Part shown: piece by piece, positions 1-6,167 of the stretch
Layout: each line of letters begins with the position of its first letter
How positions within the stretch are numbered: the first letter of the stretch is position 1
Source of the DNA: an uncultured Dorea sp.
Lineage (GTDB): Bacteria; Bacillota_A; Clostridia; Lachnospirales; Lachnospiraceae
Reading direction: 5' to 3'
DNA length: 8,433 nucleotides
Assembly (NCBI GenBank): GCA_948468495.1
Contig: CAOKJI010000054.1
Span: 1 to 8,433, forward strand
Position numbers and translations under genes: made by a program
The notes under the pieces: model-generated
Databases searched by the model: none
What the model was told of the DNA's origin: nothing
Seen by the model: only the letters and a program-made list of their open reading frames with translations

Positions 1-461
1 GTCTGGATTGCATCGTAAGGTTCGCCGTTGTAAGTCCCCGGCTCCTCCACCAGGTCCAGATTGTACCCCAGGGAGAGTTCTTTCAGTCCGCTGTCCTTCA
101 TGGCATCCGTATTATGGATGATGATTTCGGCACGGACATCCTCTCTGTCCTGGTACCCATTTGTGAGGATGGTTCCAATCTGCTCCTTATCCACATTATC
201 TTTGCTCACGATGCCTGCCTCGTGGGTGATGATAATGGGCTTGCCTTTGTATGTAGCCAGCGATTTCTCGTTGAACACATGCTCCGGCAGTCGCAATTCC
301 CTCCGAATACTACCATCGGGGTTTGTGTATTCAAATATCCCACACGATGTAAGAATCGGGTGGTCTACCAGATACCCTTCTTCTGTGAAGTACGTCCTAT
401 CGTCCTTATCCAGCCGGATAGTGTCCAGGCGCCGCACTTTCCTCAATTTTGGTTCAATCAT
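1..461 (-). CDS. DUF2213-type phage prohead protease-like protein (partial, C-terminus beyond left edge)
   Basis: The first 153 codons are visible; the gene runs off the left edge. The reading frame begins with ATG at 461..459 and shares an ATGA overlap with the stop of the 85-aa gene; a GGAGG lies 10 nt upstream. The residues GIFEYTNPDGSIRRELRLPE (41-60), followed by a KGKPIIITHE stretch (72-81), match the DUF2213 phage family. DUF2213 members are thought to be capsid maturation (prohead) proteases of the U35-like Ser-His type. Candidate catalytic residues are His80 in ITHE and Ser130 in ELSLGY. Many relatives have HP rather than HE after the histidine. Its position after portal and gpF-like genes, just where a protease/scaffold and major capsid gene are expected, supports the call. 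The catalytic assignment is inferred by motif only. Confidence 0.8.
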   Translation of the reverse strand, partial: MIEPKLRKVRRLDTIRLDKDDRTYFTEEGYLVDHPILTSCGIFEYTNPDGSIRRELRLPEHVFNEKSLATYKGKPIIITHEAGIVSKDNVDKEQIGTILTNGYQDREDVRAEIIIHNTDAMKDSGLKELSLGYNLDLVEEPGTYNGEPYDAIQ

Positions 462-715
462 TCAGCTGCACCCTCCCCTTCCGGCTTTTCTCCGGATTCT
501 GCCTCTCCAGGCTCCTCTCCGGAAGTGATTAGCCTTGTAAGCTCCAGAGTGAGATTCTGGATATGCTCCACCGCATCCAGGCGCATACTATCAATCGCCT
601 GCGCCGTTGCTCTGGCGTCGTTGGAGCCTAAAGCAGCGATTTTATCAGTGTGACTGATAACTAATCCGGCCTCCTCTACTAAAGCCTGGCAAATCGCTTT
701 TACAGCGTTTTCCAT
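458..715 (-). CDS. Small acidic phage protein of unknown function
   Basis: An 85-aa protein I do not recognise. It starts at ATG 715 with a clear AGGAGG 8 nt upstream, begins 15 nt after the gpF-like gene ends, and stops within an ATGA overlap with the DUF2213 gene, so it is very probably translated. Residues 1 to about 65 look helical (VKAICQALVEEAGLVISH and VEHIQNLTLELTRLITSG). The last 20 residues form a disordered-looking tail rich in Gly, Glu and Pro. There is no signal peptide, membrane segment or cysteine cluster; the single Cys is at position 9. Its place between head morphogenesis and protease genes suggests a minor head or assembly protein, but that is inference from position only. 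Confidence 0.75.
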   Translation of the reverse strand: MENAVKAICQALVEEAGLVISHTDKIAALGSNDARATAQAIDSMRLDAVEHIQNLTLELTRLITSGEEPGEAESGEKPEGEGAAE

Positions 716-730
716 CTCTGATACCTCCTA

Positions 731-1675
731 TCATTTGATTGTTACCTTTATGCCGCCATCCTCCTTTACCGGAAGGTTCAGCGTGTTCCGGTTGAATACC
801 GGCCTGCCTATGCAGCGGCAGTTGAAATCCTGGCCGGGATGACAGTGCCTCCCATTGTCGGTCTCCGGCCCTTCCCCTTCCCAGGAAAACTTCTGGCCGT
901 TCAGCCTCCGGTGGCTCCTGCGGACACGTTCATCTCCACAATCACTCCAGATATACTCCGTGATTCCTGCATCCATCTGTTGGGCGCGTTGAATCTGGCC
1001 GTTGAGTTTTGCCGTCTGGTCCCTTGCTATGAACCGCGCCTTTTTCCTGCTCACGCCATATGCAAGCTGGATGTCCTTTGCGATGTCCGTAGTCCTGCGC
1101 CCGCGGTTGAATCCATCCAGGACAATATCCTTCATCTTATCCAGCGTATTCTCCGGTATGGAAGTGATTAAGTCCACATTCTCACTCACCCACTTTGCCA
1201 GCTGATCTAAATAAAAATCGCCCAGGTAGTAGTCCTTGCGGATGTCTATTCCCAGGCTGGTACGGATGACCTTTTCCCATTCTTTGGTTGTCATCCGCCG
1301 GTTAATAAGCGCCAGGTTCGAAAGCCTTTTCTTCAAGCCGAAGGAAAGACACCTAGCAGCTACTTTGTTCCGTATTCTGTTAAATATGCCGATTACCGCC
1401 AGAAGGAAATCCGTTGCCGAATCTTCCCGTCGCCCCTGGACTTCCGCATCCCTCTCCCTCTTGTAAATCTCTTTGAGTGTAGGGAACTCCGCCTCCAGCT
1501 CCTCTTTGAGGATGCCGGTGTATTCATTCACCATGCGGATATACTCGCGTTCCGCGCCCTCCGGAATCTTCGGCGTATACTTGCTGTATAGGTTCGTATG
1601 TCCGTAGAACTTCCGGCTGACTTTCGCCATCAGCTCTTTGTTCAGCATCTTTTCATCCATCCGGACCGCCCCCAT
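731..1675 (-). CDS. Phage Mu gpF-like head morphogenesis protein (minor capsid)
   Basis: A 314-aa protein of the Mu F-like head morphogenesis family, a minor capsid protein linked to portal and capsid assembly. The family signature is in the C-terminal third: WSDCGDERVRRSHRRLNGQ (243-261), then HCHPGQDFNCRC (277-288), with the typical Asp/Glu-Arg, His and Cys-x-Cys residues. Upstream, residues 180-235 (helical, containing KARFIARDQTAKLNGQ) match the usual segment before that signature. The N-terminal 140 residues are helical and charged. Two starts are plausible. ATG 1675 has GGAG at 1683-1686 with a 7-nt spacer and overlaps the portal gene by 23 nt. ATG 1660 gives an 8-nt overlap, as at two other junctions here, but only a weak G-rich ribosome site. 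Gene order portal then gpF is standard. Confidence 0.9.
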   Translation of the reverse strand: MGAVRMDEKMLNKELMAKVSRKFYGHTNLYSKYTPKIPEGAEREYIRMVNEYTGILKEELEAEFPTLKEIYKRERDAEVQGRREDSATDFLLAVIGIFNRIRNKVAARCLSFGLKKRLSNLALINRRMTTKEWEKVIRTSLGIDIRKDYYLGDFYLDQLAKWVSENVDLITSIPENTLDKMKDIVLDGFNRGRRTTDIAKDIQLAYGVSRKKARFIARDQTAKLNGQIQRAQQMDAGITEYIWSDCGDERVRRSHRRLNGQKFSWEGEGPETDNGRHCHPGQDFNCRCIGRPVFNRNTLNLPVKEDGGIKVTIK

Positions 1676-3545
1676 TCAGAATCTCCAGGAGAATGTCCAG
1701 GCTTTTCTCAAACGGCGGAAAGAGGTTTTTCTGGTAAAGCTCCGGCAGCGTATACCATGCCGCATCCAGCATCTCGTCACCATCTGCCTCCGGCTTTCCG
1801 GTAAATTCATCCGCAAAGAAAATCTGCGATGAAAGATACGGTCCGCCGGGGCTTTCGTATATCCCTATCGGTATGAGATTTAGAGGCATGATGTTGAACT
1901 CCTCCATCGCCTCCCTCTTTGCCGCATCCTCGGTGGATTCCCCACGCTCCACCTTCCCGCCAGGCCCGCAGATGCCCTCGCTGCCGCGCCTGGATGCCGC
2001 CAGGATTTTCCCGTCATGAATAACCAGGACCGCAGCGGCTGGTAAATCGTCCGCGTCCGTTGCCGCCTCCTCTCCGGTTGCTGCAGGTTCGGATGCCGGT
2101 ACCATGCCGTGATCCGGAATGTTTCCAGGCTCCATCCCCTCCCCGGTAATGTCCAGGTCATCCTCCGTGATTAGGTTCTCAATCTCAAACTCCCCCTCTG
2201 CTGCCAGGTTCTTTCTGACTTCGGAAGGGTCAATGACAGAAGAATCCATGTAGATTTGCGCTGTCTGGGCTTTCACAAGCTCCGTATCCGCTTTGGTTTT
2301 GGATATATCCGTCTGCTCTTTGTCGGACGTAGACCAAAGAGCCGCCATCTTTACCTTGTACCTGGGAATCTCCTTGAACCGTCCCTCGCGCTTGCCCTGG
2401 ATAAGCATGAGGTCTATTACCGTCCGGGAGCTGCCTTTCATGTTCTCCTTCTGGATGTTCTCCACCATGTTATAATAATTCTCCATGTCATTCTCGCCAG
2501 TGGAGTTCATCCCGGCAGGAGAGCGTCCGAATAGGATTGTCTGTGGAATGTCCGTAACAGCTGACAGCATATTGCATGTAGCATCCAGGATGTCCTTCAC
2601 CCCTGCCATCGTGATATTCTTGAAATCGTAGTCCTCCCCCTCGGTATCAATGGCTATGCTGTTCAGAATACCCCTTGCCATATCAATCAGCTGGAGCCTC
2701 CGGATTGCCTTATCCTCACCCTCGTCCGTTGCCAGCATATTAGAGAGGTTCTTCATCTTGTATATGGCCTGGACGCACCGCTCCAGCAGTTTCACGCCGT
2801 TTCCGTGGGATGTTACGCACTCCCGGAGAGCACTTCTTATCTTCACATACTCTGGGATGCCCCAATACCGGTAATTGGTGTTCGTGGTCTGTTCTGGCAG
2901 GCGTCCGTTCCGGAATACCAGGCACCGTGACTGATGCACAACGAAATAGCCATATACGCTGAATACCTGGTAATACTCCGGCTCTCCAAACGGCACATCA
3001 CCATCCATGCTGTCAGCAAAATTGAAATGGTAGAGGTTCGTGTAGTCCGGCTGGACAACCGCCCTCTCGAACACTCGCAGCTCCTCGATGCTCCGGACAT
3101 CGCTCCAGTTCAGAGGCTCCTCCAGCCCCCGGCCATCATCCACCAGCATGACGATGATCGCGCCACCGTAAAGTCTGGCCCATTTTTCCGCCGTTGCAAA
3201 CTTATCCTCCAGCTGTAATGAATCCATCCGGTCCTCTATATACTCCGATACGTCAGAATCCCCAAAATCAATATCATAGCCATGCTTAACAGCCTCCTCG
3301 GAAGGGCGGTCTATAATCTTCGCAAAAAGCCCATTCCCTTCATACAGCCTGGTAAGCTCCATGTCAGAGACAAAAGGCTCCTGCGTGTAGGTGTACGCGG
3401 TGGAGTTATCCTGCGCGGTTCCGTATTTATTGAGCATATTTGAGTAACCGTCCTGCCGGAACTGCTCCTGCGTACCCTCAATGATGGCCGCGCCTCTCTG
3501 TAGCTGCCGCTGCTTTTCCAGCCTGGCTTTCTGTGTATCGTCCAT
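1653..3545 (-). CDS. Phage portal protein (DUF1073-type) fused to a C-terminal Nudix hydrolase domain
   Basis: A 630-aa protein. Residues about 20-460 form a DUF1073-type portal: ELTRLYEGNGLFAKIIDR (63-80), AEKWARLYGGAII (119-131) and IPQTILFGRSPAGMNSTG (333-350). Portals form the dodecameric DNA-entry ring and dock the terminase. An acidic, Pro/Ala-rich linker (about 461-500) leads to a Nudix domain (about 500-625). Its Nudix box spans 530-552 (G530, E536, R544-E545, E548-E549), fitting GX5EX7REUXEEXGU except that Asn551 replaces the last Gly; the metal-binding glutamates are intact. Most portals of this family end near 450-500 aa, so the Nudix part is an extension. Nudix enzymes cut nucleoside diphosphates linked to another group; the substrate here is unknown. 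ATG 3545 has a GAGG just upstream and lies 18 nt after the terminase stop. No frame break separates the two domains. Confidence 0.93.
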   Translation of the reverse strand: MDDTQKARLEKQRQLQRGAAIIEGTQEQFRQDGYSNMLNKYGTAQDNSTAYTYTQEPFVSDMELTRLYEGNGLFAKIIDRPSEEAVKHGYDIDFGDSDVSEYIEDRMDSLQLEDKFATAEKWARLYGGAIIVMLVDDGRGLEEPLNWSDVRSIEELRVFERAVVQPDYTNLYHFNFADSMDGDVPFGEPEYYQVFSVYGYFVVHQSRCLVFRNGRLPEQTTNTNYRYWGIPEYVKIRSALRECVTSHGNGVKLLERCVQAIYKMKNLSNMLATDEGEDKAIRRLQLIDMARGILNSIAIDTEGEDYDFKNITMAGVKDILDATCNMLSAVTDIPQTILFGRSPAGMNSTGENDMENYYNMVENIQKENMKGSSRTVIDLMLIQGKREGRFKEIPRYKVKMAALWSTSDKEQTDISKTKADTELVKAQTAQIYMDSSVIDPSEVRKNLAAEGEFEIENLITEDDLDITGEGMEPGNIPDHGMVPASEPAATGEEAATDADDLPAAAVLVIHDGKILAASRRGSEGICGPGGKVERGESTEDAAKREAMEEFNIMPLNLIPIGIYESPGGPYLSSQIFFADEFTGKPEADGDEMLDAAWYTLPELYQKNLFPPFEKSLDILLEILNGGGPDG

Positions 3546-3563
3546 AAAGTCCTCACTTCCTTC

Positions 3564-4934
3564 CTACAATAGGTTGTCAATATTGAATGCCATCCCCAGG
3601 GTAAGCTCATTGAAAGCGGATGATCCGGCATCCACCATATCCTTGAACTTGCTTTCCGGGAATGATTCCAGCTGATTGAAATATGCTTCGTTCCATGCCC
3701 CAGCCACGACATCGAACAATCCCAGCTGCCATTGAGCCGCCATAGGCTCCGCCCTGGTCTGCTTGCTGCCGGATTCCTGCTTTGTAACCACATCATATCC
3801 TGCCAGCATCTCAATATAGCTTTGTGCCTGCTCTTTTCCGGCCTGCCCTGGGTCTTGCGGTAGCCTCTGCCTCACATATCCATATTTGGCATTGTCCGCC
3901 GCCGATGTTGTCTTAACCAGTTTTCGGACATCGCCAGCTTTCAGCTGTTGGTTTATCACGTCTATCACAACGAATCTTCCGTTGCTCCTCTTTGCCATAA
4001 GAACGCCGGATGTATATGCCGCATCATCGTCCTCGTCCACATCAGTAGCCGCAAGGTCCCATCCGCGCACGATGGAAACGATGTCATCTGGCACAGCATC
4101 CAGGATTGTGCCAATCTGTACACGCTTGAAATACAGACCGGCCGCAGGCTTGATTTTCCAGTTGCCGTGAAGCAGGCGCTCCCTCTCGACCAAAGGTAAA
4201 GCCTCCAGGTTTGCCTTATACCCTGGGTCTTTCTCCATAAGGATTTTATTGTCCGCCAGGGTGCTTGCTATGAATGTGACGCTCTTAACCTTGTCGGCCT
4301 TGATGCCTTTATCCAGAAGCTCCTTCCTTGTGTCGGCCCATACCACTTCATCATCCACACGCGCCATATACCGTTTTTTTCCAGAGCGCTCCGGAATAGG
4401 GTATCCGGTCTCCGGGTTTATCCACCAGGAAATGAACTTTGCCACCCATGAATCCGCGTCCGGGTTGCATGTGGCTCTGACGTAAGGCTTCACTCCGCAA
4501 GTGGAGCGGTTACGCGACAGCATATAAAAAAACTGGCGTTCTGAAAAATGCGTCAGCTCGTCAAACCCTATGAATGTTATCTGGGAACCCTGCCACTTCT
4601 CAACATCCGCATCCCTCCCCAGGAAATCAAAGTATATGTTAGCCTTGCTCTTGAATGACCACCGGAATTTTGGCGTCTGCACGGATTTGGCACCGGCTAT
4701 GTCTCCGTACATCTCCTGGCTCTCGTCCCATATACCGCCGGATGCAAATATCTGGTTGAAATTCTTCCGGAAGATGACTGCCCTATATCCCTTAGTGTTG
4801 ATGTACCGCAGCGGCTCCATGAGTATTGCATAGGTCTTTCCTCCACCGGCGGCGCCTCCGTAAATCGCTATATCCGCGCTGGTAGCCAGGAACTTCTCCT
4901 GGGGGCCTTTCTGGGGACGTATCACTTTATTCAT
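3564..4934 (-). CDS. terL: Phage terminase large subunit (packaging ATPase and nuclease)
   Basis: A 456-aa large terminase, the motor that pumps DNA through the portal and cuts concatemers. The ATPase domain has Walker A GGAAGGGKT (26-34), Walker B FIGFDE (121-126) with catalytic Glu126, and the coupling motif ATCNPD (154-159). The RNase H-like nuclease domain begins around 285 with RGWDLAAT; the likely metal-binding acids are Asp293, Asp361 (QDPGQAGK) and Asp435 (VDAGSSAFNEL). All key residues are present and the length is normal, so it should be active. ATG 4934 overlaps the small-subunit stop by 8 nt (ATGAATAA), implying translational coupling. The portal follows after 18 nt. The sequence alone does not tell whether packaging is cos or headful. 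Confidence 0.97.
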   Translation of the reverse strand: MNKVIRPQKGPQEKFLATSADIAIYGGAAGGGKTYAILMEPLRYINTKGYRAVIFRKNFNQIFASGGIWDESQEMYGDIAGAKSVQTPKFRWSFKSKANIYFDFLGRDADVEKWQGSQITFIGFDELTHFSERQFFYMLSRNRSTCGVKPYVRATCNPDADSWVAKFISWWINPETGYPIPERSGKKRYMARVDDEVVWADTRKELLDKGIKADKVKSVTFIASTLADNKILMEKDPGYKANLEALPLVERERLLHGNWKIKPAAGLYFKRVQIGTILDAVPDDIVSIVRGWDLAATDVDEDDDAAYTSGVLMAKRSNGRFVVIDVINQQLKAGDVRKLVKTTSAADNAKYGYVRQRLPQDPGQAGKEQAQSYIEMLAGYDVVTKQESGSKQTRAEPMAAQWQLGLFDVVAGAWNEAYFNQLESFPESKFKDMVDAGSSAFNELTLGMAFNIDNLL

Positions 4935-5409
4935 CCTCGTCAGCCTCCTTCTCCGGCATATAGACCTCCACCCTGGTCTGCTCCTCCTCGTCTATCGCGT
5001 TATCGCTTGCAGACACGCTCCGGTTCAGCCTCTCCAGCTCGGTAGCAATCTTGATATACTCCTTGATGTCCCTCGGCGTCATGTCCTCAACTTTCAGCTT
5101 CTCCAACGCCTCCAGTGCCTTTTTCTGCATCTGAACAGCAATCTTGGTGTGGCGCTTCGTCATGTCCTTTAGGTCCTTGACTGCCTCCGCGTGTGCCTGG
5201 CGCTCCATCTCATTGTCATAAGCCCTCACCCTTTCGTCCCATCCGTACTTAGACTTCCAGCGTGAAATGAGCTGTCTACTCTTAGACAACCGCTCGCAGA
5301 CTTCATGGTTAGACCTCTTTAGACCTAAATCCCGGTAGATTGCAAACGCCTCAAATGCCTGCTCGGTTTCCCCCTTCTGGCGTTCCCACGGCTTTTCGGT
5401 TTTGGACAC
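4927..5409 (-). CDS. terS: Phage terminase small subunit
   Basis: A 160-aa DNA-recognition subunit of the packaging enzyme. After a short N-terminus comes a helix-turn-helix region (about 31-53, with NHEVCERLSKSRQLISRW), followed by KYGWDERVRAYDNE (55-68), a pattern typical of Firmicute phage small terminases. The middle is a long charged helical segment (about 70-130) likely used for oligomerisation, and the tail is acidic. The frame is open to a GTG at 5418, but that codon overlaps the AAGGAGG at 5418-5424. The GTG at 5409 sits 8 nt after it and is the better start. The gene follows the CmoA-like gene after 38 nt and overlaps terL by 8 nt. Confidence 0.9.
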   Translation of the reverse strand: MSKTEKPWERQKGETEQAFEAFAIYRDLGLKRSNHEVCERLSKSRQLISRWKSKYGWDERVRAYDNEMERQAHAEAVKDLKDMTKRHTKIAVQMQKKALEALEKLKVEDMTPRDIKEYIKIATELERLNRSVSASDNAIDEEEQTRVEVYMPEKEADEDE

Positions 5410-5417
5410 TTCGCCCA

Positions 5418-5424
5418 CCTCCTT
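5418..5424 (-). promoter_or_regulatory. Ribosome binding site that sets the terS start
   Basis: On the minus strand this reads AAGGAGG, a perfect Shine-Dalgarno core. The spacer to the GTG at 5409 is 8 nt, whereas the in-frame GTG at 5418 lies inside the site itself and so cannot be initiated from it. It sits in the 38-nt gap between the CmoA-like gene and terS, the longest gap in the window. Confidence 0.75.
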
Positions 5425-5447
5425 CGCTCCGCGGTACTACTTCTGGG

Positions 5448-6167
5448 TTATTTTATGGCAATCCATCCACAGAAATTAAGGCATCTCCAGAACATATCCA
5501 CAACCTTAAACCCTGCATTGTGCAGCATCTCCACATTCCATCCAGGCTTCAGCGGAGACAGCACGTTTTCCAGGCTCTTCCGCTTTTCCACTATCTTCTC
5601 AATCGTGTAGCCGTTCCGGCGCTTCATCTCATAGTACAAATCCACCAGAAGGTCATCCGCCCCTCCGTCCGCCACTACCTTCTCTACAAAGACAAGCGCC
5701 CCTCCGTACAGCATGTGGTCGTATATGTCATTCAGCATTTTCTGGCGGTACGATGTGGGCATGAACTGCATGGATAGGATGGACAGTACCAGGCTGTTTG
5801 CCAGGGGCATTTCCACTTCAAAAAAGTTACCGTTTACGCATTTCACAAAACCGGCCCCGATGCCTACCGAAAATTTACTCCTGCACTCCTCCAGCATTGC
5901 TGCGGAGTTGTCACAGAGGAAATACTTGTTTTCGTCCGCGTGTTTCTCGTAAAAAGGCTCTATTGCAAGCCCGGTAGAGCACCCTATGTCCGTGATCCAG
6001 GTGTCGGGAGTGATGAACTTTTCTCCTATCTCATAGACCAGACTCCTCATGCTCCGGTAGTCCGGGATGCTCCGCTCCAGCATATTTGCAAAGCACCGCG
6101 CCACTTCGCTGTCAAATTCCCACTTCCCATTCGGTGACACGTTATCGACATTCCCATTACTTCCCAT
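5448..6167 (-). CDS. cmoA: CmoA-like carboxy-S-adenosyl-L-methionine (Cx-SAM) synthase
   Basis: A 239-aa class I methyltransferase-fold protein that aligns nearly end to end with CmoA (247 aa in E. coli). Known CmoA makes Cx-SAM from SAM and prephenate. Shared landmarks: WEFDSEVARCFANMLERSIP (16-35), SAM loop DIGCSTG (60-66), CDNSAAM (85-91), YGGALVFVEK (154-163), MKRRNGY (181-187), EKRKSLENV (194-202), LHNAGF (215-220) and the C-terminal NFCGWIAIK. Arg196 in EKRKSLENV aligns with CmoA Arg199, which salt-bridges the Cx-SAM carboxylate and separates CmoA from ordinary methyltransferases. The start at ATG 6167 has AAGGAGG 6 nt upstream and overlaps the preceding gene by 11 nt, so the two are probably co-translated. 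No CmoB partner is visible. It could instead be a CmoA-fold methyltransferase with another role, but the Arg argues against that. Confidence 0.88.
   Translation of the reverse strand: MGSNGNVDNVSPNGKWEFDSEVARCFANMLERSIPDYRSMRSLVYEIGEKFITPDTWITDIGCSTGLAIEPFYEKHADENKYFLCDNSAAMLEECRSKFSVGIGAGFVKCVNGNFFEVEMPLANSLVLSILSMQFMPTSYRQKMLNDIYDHMLYGGALVFVEKVVADGGADDLLVDLYYEMKRRNGYTIEKIVEKRKSLENVLSPLKPGWNVEMLHNAGFKVVDMFWRCLNFCGWIAIK

Noticed and set aside
114..653. 179-aa open frame on the plus strand
   Set aside because: It overlaps the DUF2213 and 85-aa genes, both with ribosome sites and one with family motifs; no ribosome site of its own and a peptide without recognisable domains. It is a shadow.
3311..3814. 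167-aa open frame on the minus strand spanning the terL/portal junction
   Set aside because: It is in another frame over two well-supported genes; the peptide is Trp/Arg/Ser-rich shadow sequence without domain features.
4374..4380. Run of seven A on the coding strand in terL as a frameshift site
   Set aside because: The terminase frame is intact and of normal length on both sides, and no meaningful alternate-frame product follows; the run simply encodes Gly-Lys-Lys.
5410..5447. Possible promoter in the longest intergenic gap
   Set aside because: Only 38 nt; beyond the ribosome site for terS I see no paired -35/-10 boxes and no hairpin terminator.
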